A DNA stretch of 64,000 bases from Rhabdothermincola salaria. GTDB lineage: Bacteria; Actinomycetota; Acidimicrobiia; Acidimicrobiales; Acidimicrobilacustridaceae. The position numbers were made by a program, and so were the translations under genes. Positions 8,093-16,159 of the stretch are shown in pieces; position 1 is the first letter of the stretch, and every line of letters starts with the position of its first letter. The stretch covers positions 804,061-868,060 of the forward strand of contig NZ_JAJQXW010000002.1 of assembly GCF_021246445.1 (NCBI RefSeq), in the 5' to 3' direction. Under the pieces are notes generated by a model. It was not told where the DNA came from. It was given only the letters and a program-made list of their open reading frames with translations, and searched no databases.

Positions 8093-9406
8093 TCAGCCCT
8101 CGACGACCTTGAGCAGCTCGCCGGTGCCGGCCAGCACGTAGAGCTCACCGTCGTCGTCCTGGCCGAAGCTGACCAGCGCTCGGCCGGGCACCTGGGCGCC
8201 GAGGGAACGCTCGTCGAGCACGACGCCGTTGCGGGCCAGGAGGCCACGGACGTCACCGCCGCAGTAGTCGCCGAAGACGTAGACGCCGTCGAGTGACTCG
8301 ATCGCCTCCCCCCGATAGACGTAGCCGCCGGTCACCGAGCAATTGTCACCCGAATGGTCGTAGGTGAACAAGGGGTCGACGAGACCGTCAGGGGCATCGC
8401 CGTCGCGGTAGGGCCGGTCGCCTTCGAACCAGTCCCACCCGAGGTTGGCGCCGAGACCGGCGCCGTCGGCAGCCGGCAACCAGTTGATCTCCTCGATCTC
8501 GTTCTGGCCGACGTCGGCCACCCAGAGGTCGCCGGTGGCGGTGTCGAAGCTGAAGCGCCAGGGGTTGCGGGCCCCGTAGAGGTAGACCTCGGGGGCCCCG
8601 CCCTCGCCGTCGGCGAAGGGGTTGGCCTCGGGAACGGCGTAGGGACGGTCGGGGCCTGGTGCCTCCGGGTCGATCCGGGAGATGGCTCCGAGCAGGGTGC
8701 CGGGGTCCTGGCCGTTGGCCAGCGGGTCGCCGGCGCCGCCCCCGTCGCCGACCCCGACGTACAAGAAGCCGTCGGGTCCGGTGGCGAGCTGGCCGCCGTT
8801 GTGGTTCGGGAACTCGGAGTGGGGGATGGTGAGCAGGACCCGTCGCGACTCCGCGTCGACCCGGGGATCGCCGTCGGGGGACTCCTCGATGCGGTACTCG
8901 GCCACCACCACATCGCCGTCCGGGCTGGTGTGGTGGAGGTAGAGCCGCTGGGCGTCGGAGCTGAAGGCGATGCCCAGCAGCCCCTGCTCACCGCCCGCCT
9001 CGGTGAGGTCGCCGAGGTCGAGCACGGGCTCGGGGTCGAGCTCGTAGCGGGTCGGCCCGGGCTGCCCGCTCAGCGGATCGGTGCCGGCGGTGCTGTCGAC
9101 CCGGCGCACGGCCCCGCCCTGCTCGGTGATCCACAGGTCGCTGTGGCCCGGACGGGGCGCCATGGCCGTCGGTTGGTCGAGGCCGTCGACGACGGGGGCC
9201 AACGTGATGGTGGTGGTGATCTCGGTCGGACCCGGGCCGGGGTCGGGAGCGGTGGTGTCGGACCCTTCGGACGAGGTGGTGACGGCCGTGGTCGTCGACG
9301 CCCCCTCGCCATCGTCGGCTCCGGAGCAGGCGGCGGCGAGCAGGGCGACGACGGCGACGAGGCCGCGCGCACGGGCGGATGGCGAGGTACGGGACGGGGG
9401 ACGCAT
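8093..9406 (-). CDS. Secreted PQQ-dependent sugar dehydrogenase-like lipoprotein
   Basis: A 437-residue exported protein. The ATG at 9406 begins a signal peptide whose hydrophobic core ends in LLAAACSG, a lipobox with Cys27, followed by a Ser/Thr/Pro-rich linker, so it is probably membrane-anchored outside the cell. The rest is a six-bladed soluble glucose dehydrogenase/sorbosone dehydrogenase propeller: TAMAPRPG, EQGLLGIAFS, FPNHNGGQLATGPDG near residue 200 (catalytic His), YGARNPWRFSFD, and DVGQNEIEEIN. Family members oxidise aldoses with PQQ and calcium. It lies three bases downstream of the PAP2 gene's 5' end on the same strand. Whether PQQ is made by this organism cannot be seen here. 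Confidence 0.9.
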   Translation of the reverse strand: MRPPSRTSPSARARGLVAVVALLAAACSGADDGEGASTTTAVTTSSEGSDTTAPDPGPGPTEITTTITLAPVVDGLDQPTAMAPRPGHSDLWITEQGGAVRRVDSTAGTDPLSGQPGPTRYELDPEPVLDLGDLTEAGGEQGLLGIAFSSDAQRLYLHHTSPDGDVVVAEYRIEESPDGDPRVDAESRRVLLTIPHSEFPNHNGGQLATGPDGFLYVGVGDGGGAGDPLANGQDPGTLLGAISRIDPEAPGPDRPYAVPEANPFADGEGGAPEVYLYGARNPWRFSFDTATGDLWVADVGQNEIEEINWLPAADGAGLGANLGWDWFEGDRPYRDGDAPDGLVDPLFTYDHSGDNCSVTGGYVYRGEAIESLDGVYVFGDYCGGDVRGLLARNGVVLDERSLGAQVPGRALVSFGQDDDGELYVLAGTGELLKVVEG

Positions 9407-9528
9407 CGGCGCCGAGGGTACCGTGCGGCCCGCCACGCACCGTGGCCGCTCACCGAGCGTGGTCTGACAGTTCGGCCGGGGCACGGGTACGCTGCATCGT
9501 CCGCCGTCGCGCAGGAGTCGTGCCGTAC

Positions 9529-10020
9529 GTGAGAACCGAGCCCCACACGGCCGACGCCGTGAGCCAGCCACCCGCTGAGGCGAACAGCCTGCTGGCTTCG
9601 GTCTTTCTCAAGATCAAGACCAAAGGCCCGCGCTACGTGATGGTGTCGGTCGTCAACGTCATCGTCGGCGCCGGCATGTTGTTCCTGCTCCAGAAGTGGA
9701 TGCGGCCCACCTACGCCAACGTCACGTCGGTGGCCATCGGTGCGGTCCCCGCCTACTACATGAGCCGGGCGTGGGTCTGGCAGAAGCGGGGCAAGAGCCT
9801 GTGGAAGAAGGAGATCCTCCCGTTCTGGATCTTCACCTTCACCGGCCTGATCATGTCCACCGGCTTCATCTCGGTCGCGCAGAACTACACGACCAACCGG
9901 GTGGCCATCCTCTTCGTCCAGTTGTCGGCGTTCGGCATCTTGTGGGTGCTGCGCTTCTTCCTCTTCGACAAGCTCTTCCACGTCGAGATCTACGAAGACG
10001 ACACCCCCGACGAGGCGTGA
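9529..10020 (+). CDS. GtrA family membrane protein
   Basis: A 163-residue protein with four hydrophobic helices separated by short basic loops, matching GtrA (PF04138), small membrane proteins tied to transfer of sugars across the membrane for surface polysaccharides or arabinogalactan. Family features include RYVMVSVVNVIVG in helix 1 and a C-terminal WVLRFFLFDKLFH. Two GTG codons (9520 and 9529) are possible starts; an AGGAG at 9513-9517 is 11 bases from the second and only 2 from the first, so the second is preferred. The gene lies head-to-head with the sugar dehydrogenase and is followed 46 bases later by a methyltransferase. Confidence 0.85.
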   Translation: MRTEPHTADAVSQPPAEANSLLASVFLKIKTKGPRYVMVSVVNVIVGAGMLFLLQKWMRPTYANVTSVAIGAVPAYYMSRAWVWQKRGKSLWKKEILPFWIFTFTGLIMSTGFISVAQNYTTNRVAILFVQLSAFGILWVLRFFLFDKLFHVEIYEDDTPDEA

Positions 10021-10066
10021 GCGGGCTCTGGTCGGTGCCGTTCGAGCACGCCCGCACCCCGACGCG

Positions 10067-10693
10067 ATGACCATGGATCCCCGACTCCGTTCGGCGGCCG
10101 AGGCCGCCCGTGGGTTCATGCCCCCCGACGAGGGGCTGGCCCTGTACGAGGCCGCCCTCCTCGTGGCGCAGGGTGCGTCGCCGATGCTCGAGATCGGCAG
10201 CTACTGCGGCAAGTCCGCCGTCTACCTGGGGGCCGCCGCCCAGGCCCGCGACACCGTGCTGTTCGCCCTCGACCACCACCGGGGCTCCGAGGAGAACCAA
10301 CCGGGGTGGGAGTGGCACGAGCCGGATCTGGTCGACCCCGAGGTCGGGCGCATCGACACGCTGCCCCGCTTCCGGCGCACGGTGCACGACGCCGGCCTGG
10401 AACCGAACGTGGTGGCGATCGTCGGCGACTCGCCCACGGTCGGCTCCCGGTGGCGGATCGAGCTGTCCCTGCTCTTCATCGACGGCGGCCACGGATCGGA
10501 GCCGGCGCACCGCGACTACGAGTTGTGGACGCCCTGGGTGGAATCCGGTGGTCTGTTGGCCATCCACGACGTCTTCCCCGACCCTGCCGACGGGGGTCGG
10601 CCGCCCTACGAGATCTACTGCCGGGCGCTCGAGTCGGGGCACTTCGACGAGGTCTCGGCGACCGGTTCGCTCCGGCTGCTGCGTCGCGTCTGA
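10067..10693 (+). CDS. Class I SAM-dependent methyltransferase (Methyltransf_24 type)
   Basis: A 208-residue Rossmann-fold methyltransferase. The SAM-binding motif I is MLEIGSYCGKSAVYL at about residues 40-54, the acidic motif II is FALDHHRGSEE, and a LLFIDGGHGSE strand near residue 135 carries the conserved Asp-Gly-Gly-His typical of the methyltransferase-24 group, whose members modify sugars and small metabolites. ATG codons at 10067 and 10073 are both possible starts. It lies downstream of gtrA in the same direction and may be cotranscribed, which would fit methylation of an envelope sugar. The substrate is not identifiable from sequence. Confidence 0.85.
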   Translation: MTMDPRLRSAAEAARGFMPPDEGLALYEAALLVAQGASPMLEIGSYCGKSAVYLGAAAQARDTVLFALDHHRGSEENQPGWEWHEPDLVDPEVGRIDTLPRFRRTVHDAGLEPNVVAIVGDSPTVGSRWRIELSLLFIDGGHGSEPAHRDYELWTPWVESGGLLAIHDVFPDPADGGRPPYEIYCRALESGHFDEVSATGSLRLLRRV

Positions 10694-10761
10694 GCGTCGG
10701 TGGAGTCCTCGCCCCACCCGAGGGGGCGCGGGTGTCCTTGACGGGAGATCGGGCGCATGGT

Positions 10762-10777
10762 CTCTTAGGTGTAAGAG
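10762..10777. promoter_or_regulatory. Palindromic operator upstream of the MarR gene
   Basis: A perfect 6-base inverted repeat, CTCTTA then GGTG then TAAGAG, lies 75 bases upstream of the MarR start codon. It is AT-richer than its surroundings. A TTGACG element at 10738-10743 with 17 bases spacing would put the -10 region right at the palindrome. MarR dimers commonly bind 16-20 base palindromes over their own promoter, so autoregulation of this operon is the likely role. The repeat is seen; the binding is inferred. Confidence 0.55.
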
Positions 10778-10852
10778 TCTTGAGCCTGTGATGATGCCGG
10801 CGACGGGCATCGGGGGCGGTGCCGAGGGGCGATCCCGCAAGGAGGGGGCGAG

Positions 10853-11338
10853 GTGGAACGAGAGCTCGAGCGCTACCTCGCCGACCGTGGCCCGACGGGC
10901 CTGTTCACCCGCCTGGCCCGCGCCACCTTGCTCGTGGAGGGCTTCCAACACCGCTGCCTCGACCCGTTCGGGCTCCGCTTCATCGACTTCTCGGTGCTCC
11001 GGGTGCTCGACCTGGCGGGCGAACCGCACGAGCTGTCCGCGGGGGAGCTCGCCGATCTGACCCTTCGGTCCACGGGGGGCATCACCCAGATCGTCGACCG
11101 GCTGGCGGCCGCCGGCCTCGTGGTGCGCCGCCCCGATCCGAGCGACCGCCGCCGAGTGGTGGTCGGCCTCACCGACGCCGGTCTCGACCTCGTGCGCCGG
11201 GCCCAGCAGGCCTACGCCCGCGAGAGGGCGCGGGTGCTCGCCCCGCTCGACGACGCCGAGCTCGCCCGCCTCGACGACGCCGTCGGCCGCCTCATCGACG
11301 TCCTCGAGGGCGATGCCGCGGTGGAGGTGGCGTCGTGA
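10853..11338 (+). CDS. MarR family transcriptional regulator
   Basis: A 161-residue winged-helix regulator. Residues about 35-105 show the MarR pattern: a dimerising first helix, LSAGELADLT then TGGITQIVDRLAAAGLV (recognition helix) and the wing RPDPSDRRRVVVGLTDAG. The GTG start at 10853 sits after a strong ribosome site (AAGGAGG at 10839-10845). It heads an apparent operon with two amidohydrolases, an acyl-CoA ligase and an unknown protein; MarR proteins often sense aromatic acids or their CoA esters, which fits. The palindrome at 10762-10777 is the probable operator. Confidence 0.92.
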   Translation: MERELERYLADRGPTGLFTRLARATLLVEGFQHRCLDPFGLRFIDFSVLRVLDLAGEPHELSAGELADLTLRSTGGITQIVDRLAAAGLVVRRPDPSDRRRVVVGLTDAGLDLVRRAQQAYARERARVLAPLDDAELARLDDAVGRLIDVLEGDAAVEVAS

Positions 11339-11414
11339 ACGCCGGCCGCAACCAGACGCACGACCAGACGCAGGCGTGCAGCCCGCACGCCACGACACCC
11401 AAGGGGAACACCAG

Positions 11415-12593
11415 GTGAAGAACGGATTCAAGGTCTTCGACGCCGACGCCCACGTCATCTACCCGAAGGACATGTGGCAGCGCTACCTGCCCGAGCGCTT
11501 CCGTGATCGCATCGGACTGCGCCAACCCATCGAGGGATGGGAGGCCTACAACCCGGTCACCGTCGACGGGAAGTGGAGCCAGCACGACACGTCGCTCTAC
11601 GGGCGGTTCCAGCGCTACATCGACTGGACGGCCGACGACATGATCGCCAAGTTCGGCGACTGCGTGACGCGCGGCTTCTCCGGCGACGCGGTGGCCGATG
11701 CGCTGCAGATCGACGGCATCGACCTCTCGGTCATCTACGGCCCCGAGTACGACCTGTGGGTCGAGGGCATCGACCCCGAGCTGCAGGCCGCCATGGTGCG
11801 CGCCTACAACCAGTGGGGCGCCGACATGCGCGAGGCCTCCGGCAAGCGGGTGCACGTGGCCTCGCCCGTGCCCCTCAACGACGTGAGCCGGGCGGTCGCC
11901 GAGATCCGCTACGCCTACGACGAGCTGGGCGTGCGCGCCTTCTGGGCCCGACCCGGCGAGTTCAACAAGCGAACCCTGGGCGACCGCTACTACGACCCCA
12001 TCTGGGAGCTGATCCAGGACCTCGACGTCACGTTCTCCACCCACGAGTTCATGGGTCTGCGCGGCGTCACCTTCGGTTCCGACCGCTTCCACTCCTACAA
12101 CGAGTGGCACACCGTGGTGCACCCCTTCGAAGCCATGGGTGCCTGCCTCTCGATGATCACCCACGGTGTCTTCGAGCGGTACCCCCGGCTGCGGGTGGCG
12201 TACCTCGAGGCCGGGTGCGGCTGGTTGCCGTCGTGGTTGCACCGCATCGACGAGCACCTCGAGCTGGCCGGCAAGGAGTTCCCCGAGCTCACCATGTCGG
12301 CCACCGACTACTTCCGCCGCAACTGCTGGATCTCCACCGAGTGCGAGGACCCGTTCGTCGCCGACGTCATCCGTTGGATGGGCGACGACCGCATCCTGTT
12401 CGAGTCCGACTTCCCCCACCCGGACTCCAAGTACCCCCACACCGTCGACGAGTTCCTCGGTCTGCTGCCCGACCAGATCACCGACGAGTCCAAGCGCAAG
12501 ATCCTCTGGGACAACCCGGTCGACTTCTACCGGTTCCCGGCCTCGCACTACCCCGAGGGCCTGCTCGACGAGCCGGCGTCGGCGTCGGCGTGA
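11415..12593 (+). CDS. Amidohydrolase family protein (ACMSD / resorcylate decarboxylase-like)
   Basis: A 392-residue TIM-barrel metal-dependent enzyme of the amidohydrolase-2 family (COG2159). Visible signatures are the N-terminal DADAH at residues 9-13 in place of DxHxH, a VIYGPEYDLW strand, ITHGVFERYPRLRVAYLEAGCGW with the conserved YLEAG turn and WLPSWLHRID, and FESDFPHPDS near residue 330 with the metal-ligand Asp. Relatives decarboxylate or hydrolyse aromatic or semialdehyde acids. The GTG at 11415 follows an AAGGGGA ribosome site, whereas longer starts run into the MarR gene. The stop overlaps the start of the next gene by four bases (GTGA). The exact reaction is unknown. Confidence 0.88.
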   Translation: MKNGFKVFDADAHVIYPKDMWQRYLPERFRDRIGLRQPIEGWEAYNPVTVDGKWSQHDTSLYGRFQRYIDWTADDMIAKFGDCVTRGFSGDAVADALQIDGIDLSVIYGPEYDLWVEGIDPELQAAMVRAYNQWGADMREASGKRVHVASPVPLNDVSRAVAEIRYAYDELGVRAFWARPGEFNKRTLGDRYYDPIWELIQDLDVTFSTHEFMGLRGVTFGSDRFHSYNEWHTVVHPFEAMGACLSMITHGVFERYPRLRVAYLEAGCGWLPSWLHRIDEHLELAGKEFPELTMSATDYFRRNCWISTECEDPFVADVIRWMGDDRILFESDFPHPDSKYPHTVDEFLGLLPDQITDESKRKILWDNPVDFYRFPASHYPEGLLDEPASASA

Positions 12594-13969
12594 GCATCGG
12601 CATCCGGCGGCCCCACCAGGCCGTCGACCTCGACGACGTGGTGCGGGCCTTCGAGCCGCCCCCCGAGTACTTCGAGTCGGGCTGGTTCGCCGATCCCGAG
12701 GAGATCGAGCGCCGCCAGCTGGTGCGCCTGCGCCAGCGGGCGTTGGCCGCCGAACGGGTCCCCTTCTTCGCCCGTCGGTGGTCCGAGGTCGGGTTCGACC
12801 CCCGATCCATCACCTCGCTCGAGGACCTGTGGCGGGCCCCCTCCTACGACGTCGACGACATCCGCCGCAGCATCGAGGCCCACCCGCCGTGGGGTGACTA
12901 CCAGGCCGTGCTGCCCCACCAGGCGCTGGCCGAGCCGATGCGGGTCTTCATGTCGGGCGGCACGACCGGCAAGAGCCGGCCCACCTTCTACACGCAGTGG
13001 GATCGAGAGGTCGGGGCCCTGCTCACCGCCCGCGCCCTCTACGCCCAGGGGATCCGCCCCGGCGACGTGGTGCTCAACGCCTGGGCCTACGGCACCCACA
13101 ACGGCGCCTTCATCTTCGACGAAGCGCTCCACCGGTGGCTCAACTGCGTCGTCGTCACCACCGGCACCGGCAACGTGACCAGCAGCGAGCGCCAGGTCGA
13201 GCTGGCCGTCGAGTACGGCGCCACCGCCATCCTCACCACCGGCGACTACCTGCTGCGCCTCGCCGACGTGGCCGCCGAGATGGGCTACGGACCGGCCGAC
13301 CTCAAGATCCGGGCACTGCCCAACATCGGCGATCGTGGTCGTCTCGAGTCCACCTTCGACGCCGAGTGCTTCGACAGCTACGGGTTCCACGAGGTGCAGT
13401 GGGTCTCGGTCGAGTGCCCGGCGCACGACGGCCTCCACATCTTCGAGGACGCCTTCATCGTGCAGATCGTCGATCCCGAGACCGGTGAGCGCCTGCCCGA
13501 CGGTGAGCTCGGTTCGATCTGCATCACCGAGCTGTACAAGAGCGGCAGCCCGCAGTTCCGCTACGACATCAAGGACCTCTCCTACCTCTATCCGCGCGAG
13601 CGGTGCGCGTGCGGCAGCTGGCTGCGGCGCATGGCCCCCTTCGCCGGCCGGGGCGACAACATGGTCAAGCTCCGCGGGGTGAACGTGTGGCCCGAGGCGG
13701 TGGGCGACATCGCCCTGTCGGTGCCGGGTGTGGCCCCGGACTGGTTCGTGCGGGCCGTTCGTCGGGAAGACCGCGACGAGCTGGTGCTCTCGGTGGTGGG
13801 CGAGGCGCCGCCCGCGGACTGGCCGCAACTCCAGGGTGCCGTCGAGAGCAAGTTGCGAGACCGCCTGGGCGTGCGTGTCGCGGTCGAGGTCGTGGCGCCC
13901 GGCTCGCTCGACGCCCTCACCGGGGCCGGCACCGCCGCCAAGCTGAAGCGGTTCCGTGATGAGCGCTGA
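12590..13969 (+). CDS. PaaK-like acyl-CoA ligase (AMP-forming, phenylacetate-CoA ligase family)
   Basis: A 459-residue ANL-superfamily adenylating enzyme resembling phenylacetate-CoA ligase (PaaK). The phosphate loop MSGGTTGKSRPT is at about residues 120-131; later YGFHEVQ, RYDIKDLSYLYP and GRGDNMVKLRGVNVWP (about residue 352) match the A5-A10 region, and the C-terminal subdomain follows. PaaK enzymes activate aromatic or small carboxylic acids to CoA thioesters in the cytoplasm. The start is a GTG that overlaps the amidohydrolase stop by four bases, so the two proteins are translationally coupled. The likely role is activating the acid substrate or product of the neighbouring amidohydrolase. 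Confidence 0.88.
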   Translation: MSIGIRRPHQAVDLDDVVRAFEPPPEYFESGWFADPEEIERRQLVRLRQRALAAERVPFFARRWSEVGFDPRSITSLEDLWRAPSYDVDDIRRSIEAHPPWGDYQAVLPHQALAEPMRVFMSGGTTGKSRPTFYTQWDREVGALLTARALYAQGIRPGDVVLNAWAYGTHNGAFIFDEALHRWLNCVVVTTGTGNVTSSERQVELAVEYGATAILTTGDYLLRLADVAAEMGYGPADLKIRALPNIGDRGRLESTFDAECFDSYGFHEVQWVSVECPAHDGLHIFEDAFIVQIVDPETGERLPDGELGSICITELYKSGSPQFRYDIKDLSYLYPRERCACGSWLRRMAPFAGRGDNMVKLRGVNVWPEAVGDIALSVPGVAPDWFVRAVRREDRDELVLSVVGEAPPADWPQLQGAVESKLRDRLGVRVAVEVVAPGSLDALTGAGTAAKLKRFRDER

Positions 13970-14861
13970 GCCGACGGTCGTCGACACCCTGGTCAACTGC
14001 TTCCTGCCGTCGCGCCGGGAGGTCTGGCAGGCCGCGATCGCCGACGCCGGCATCCCCCTCAAGATCGTGCGATCGGCCGACGACGACTTCGCCGAGGCCG
14101 ACGCCATGGTGGCCCGCATGGACGCGCTCGGCATCGCCACCCTCGTGCTCCCGGTCGGCGACGTGGGCCCGCACGGTCGGCTCAGCCCCACCGACTTCGA
14201 CCACGTGGCCACCCGCTGGGACGAGCTCGAGCGCCTGGTGGACGAGCACCCGGGGCGTTTCGCCGGCCTCCACCTCGTCGACCCCTCCTCCGGCATGGCG
14301 GGCGTGGCCGAGGCCCGACGCCGGGCGGGTCGGGACCCTTCCGTGGTGGGCTTCTACCTGCACACCCACAGCTGGGACCGGCCCTTCGACCATGCCGACT
14401 ACTACCCCTGGTACGCGCTGGCATCGGACCTCGACCTGCCCGTGGCCATGCAGGCCGGCACCTCCGGCGGCCTGATGGCCAGCGCCTGCGGACAGCCGAT
14501 CGGCATCGATCGGCCGGCCCTGTACTTCCCCGGCACCCGTTTCGTGCTCAGCCACACCGGCTGGCCCTGGGTGCCCGAAGCGGTGGCCATGGCCCTCAAG
14601 TTCCCCAACGTGCACCTGGGCACCGGGGCCTACCCACCCCGGCACTGGGACCCGGCGGTGCTGGCGTTCATCGACGGCCCGGGCCGCGACAAGGTGCTGT
14701 TCGCCACCAACTTCCCCACCGTCGGCCACCATCGGGCTCTGGCCCAGATCGCCGAGCTCGGCCTCGACCCCGCCACCGAGACCGCCCTCGTCGGCGGCAC
14801 CGCCCGGCGCGTGTTCAACCGGCTCCCACCCGTCCCGTCACCACCCGAGGAGGCCCCGTGA
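13959..14861 (+). CDS. Amidohydrolase family protein with degenerate metal site
   Basis: A 300-residue protein of the amidohydrolase-2 fold: VVDTLVNCF at the barrel start, YLHTHSW in the middle, FVLSHTGWPWVPEAVAMA and the strand FATNFPT near the end. Two canonical metal positions look lost: the N-terminal DxHxH is replaced by DTLVN, and the usual Asp of the (S/T)DYP strand is Asn in ATNFP. It may therefore be catalytically different or non-enzymatic. It overlaps the ligase gene by 11 bases (ATG at 13959; GTG at 13956 is an alternative) and overlaps the next gene by four. Coupled expression suggests a complex with, or a follow-on step to, the first amidohydrolase. Confidence 0.8.
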   Translation: MSAEPTVVDTLVNCFLPSRREVWQAAIADAGIPLKIVRSADDDFAEADAMVARMDALGIATLVLPVGDVGPHGRLSPTDFDHVATRWDELERLVDEHPGRFAGLHLVDPSSGMAGVAEARRRAGRDPSVVGFYLHTHSWDRPFDHADYYPWYALASDLDLPVAMQAGTSGGLMASACGQPIGIDRPALYFPGTRFVLSHTGWPWVPEAVAMALKFPNVHLGTGAYPPRHWDPAVLAFIDGPGRDKVLFATNFPTVGHHRALAQIAELGLDPATETALVGGTARRVFNRLPPVPSPPEEAP

Positions 14862-15385
14862 TCGGCAAGGTCTACGCCATCCCACCCCAGCCCCACTCCG
14901 AGCGCGACACCCGCCTGGTGCCCGCCGGGGCGGTGACGCTGGGGGTCGAGTACCGCGACCTCGACCCGGAGAAGCTCCGCGCCACCTACGCCGGCAACGA
15001 CGCCCACCTGGCCGAGCTCGAGGAGACGTCCCCCGAGGGCGGCTTCACCGACGAAGGGGTGTCGATCCACGTCTTCGACGCCGCCGACGGGTGGGAGTAC
15101 CTCCGCTTCGACGTCTTCGAGGGGGAGCCCCACTACCACTACGTGCACCGCGTGCCCGAGGGGGGCGAAGTGGTCAACAACGTCATCGACTTCGACGAGG
15201 TGGCCCACGGCGAGATGCTCCCGTGGGTCCTCGACCGGTTGCGGGGGCGTCTGCCCGAGATGCTGCGCAACGCCGGTGGTGCCGATCTCGCCGCGCGTGT
15301 CGATGCCGCCGAGGTCGAACCAGCCGTCGCCGAGGTCGCGGCCCTCGCCGAGGCCGCCCAGGCGCAGGTGCGTGCCTCGCGCTGA
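14858..15385 (+). CDS. Conserved hypothetical protein of the amidohydrolase operon
   Basis: I do not recognise this 175-residue protein. It is acidic, with a beta-rich core (about residues 25-105: VTLGVEYRDLD, GVSIHVFDAADGWEYLRFDVFEG) containing a His/Tyr-rich EPHYHYVHRVP segment that could bind metal, then NNVIDFDEVAHGEMLPWVLDRLRGRLPEMLRNAG, which should be helical, and an Ala-rich C-terminal helix. It starts with GTG inside a GTGA overlap with the second amidohydrolase, so it is the last coupled gene of the MarR operon. No signal peptide or membrane segment is seen. It could be an accessory subunit of the amidohydrolases. Confidence 0.8.
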   Translation: MIGKVYAIPPQPHSERDTRLVPAGAVTLGVEYRDLDPEKLRATYAGNDAHLAELEETSPEGGFTDEGVSIHVFDAADGWEYLRFDVFEGEPHYHYVHRVPEGGEVVNNVIDFDEVAHGEMLPWVLDRLRGRLPEMLRNAGGADLAARVDAAEVEPAVAEVAALAEAAQAQVRASR

Positions 15386-15397
15386 CGTCGGGAGGTC

Positions 15398-16096
15398 TCA
15401 GGTGGCGGTTGGCGGCCGCGAGCGAGGCCTCGGTCCGGACGGCCCCCAGGCCGAGTGGCACAGCAAGCCCACCATCTCGGCTTCGTAGCGTTCAGGGGTC
15501 CAGCCGCTCTCGACGACCAGGGCGTGGTAGGTCTCCGACGAGGTCAGGACGAGCACCAGGTCCACGGCTACGTCACGGTCGAGGTCGTCTCGGAGCGGTG
15601 TGGCGGCGGTGACGTCATCGAGTGCGTCCTGCACGTCGGTGCGGCGTCGGTGCTCGTTCTCATCGAGGACCGCATCGAGCTCCGGGTCGCCGAGCGCAGC
15701 AGCTCGCAGGACCCGCATGGGTACGGCGACTCGCTCGTTGATGCGCCGCACGGTGGCGAGGTGGATCCGGATCTTCTCGATCGGATCTTCCTCGGCCACC
15801 GCCGCCCGCATCTCGGCGCGATCGCGAAGCGCGATCTCCTCGTCGTCCCCCGCGGCTGCGACGTCGATCCATGCCTGGAGGATGGCGGCCTTCGAGCCGA
15901 AGCCGGCGTAGATGGTCTCGGCCGACACGCCGCTTCGCTCAGCGATCATCCTCACCGAGGTCGACGCGAAGCCGCGTTCGGAGAAGAGGGAGGCTGCTGC
16001 GACGACGACGCGCTGGCGTGTGTCCCGGGCTGCGGCCGCGCGTCGAGAGTTGTCGTACCGGCGCGGCCGCCCCGGACCGGGGGACTCCTGCGACAT
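15398..16096 (-). CDS. TetR family transcriptional regulator
   Basis: A 232-residue TetR protein: a basic lead of 27 residues, then AAASLFSERGFASTSVRMIAERSGVSAETIYAGFGSK (described here in pieces: helix 1 at 33-41, helix-turn-helix at 47-66), followed by an all-helical ligand domain. The ATG at 16096 is the first base of a 29-base near-palindrome, so RNA polymerase and repressor compete right at the gene start, and the message may be leaderless. It is divergent from an SRPBCC gene and probably represses both. The ligand is unknown. Confidence 0.88.
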   Translation of the reverse strand: MSQESPGPGRPRRYDNSRRAAAARDTRQRVVVAAASLFSERGFASTSVRMIAERSGVSAETIYAGFGSKAAILQAWIDVAAAGDDEEIALRDRAEMRAAVAEEDPIEKIRIHLATVRRINERVAVPMRVLRAAALGDPELDAVLDENEHRRRTDVQDALDDVTAATPLRDDLDRDVAVDLVLVLTSSETYHALVVESGWTPERYEAEMVGLLCHSAWGPSGPRPRSRPPTAT

Positions 16097-16124
16097 ATTG
16101 ACAACAGTAGCACTGTAGTGAATA
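16096..16124. promoter_or_regulatory. TetR-type operator, 29-base near-palindrome
   Basis: Centred on 16110, 11 of 14 symmetric base pairs match: outer TATT/AATA, middle AC/GT and inner ACAGT-AGC-ACTGT. It lies exactly between a TetR gene and a divergent SRPBCC gene and covers the -35 to -10 interval of the rightward promoter. A TetR dimer bound here would block both genes. The symmetry is directly visible; the identity of the binding protein is inferred from position. Confidence 0.7.
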
Positions 16125-16126
16125 GT
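16098..16126 (+). promoter_or_regulatory. Sigma-70-type promoter for the SRPBCC gene
   Basis: A consensus -35 TTGACA at 16098-16103 is separated by exactly 17 bases from AATAGT at 16121-16126, a fair -10 element. The start codon of the SRPBCC gene lies 34 bases downstream. The spacer is filled by the inner inverted repeat of the TetR-type operator. Confidence 0.6.
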
Positions 16127-16159
16127 TCGTGTCCTCCGGCGAGCGACAGGACCGTGACC

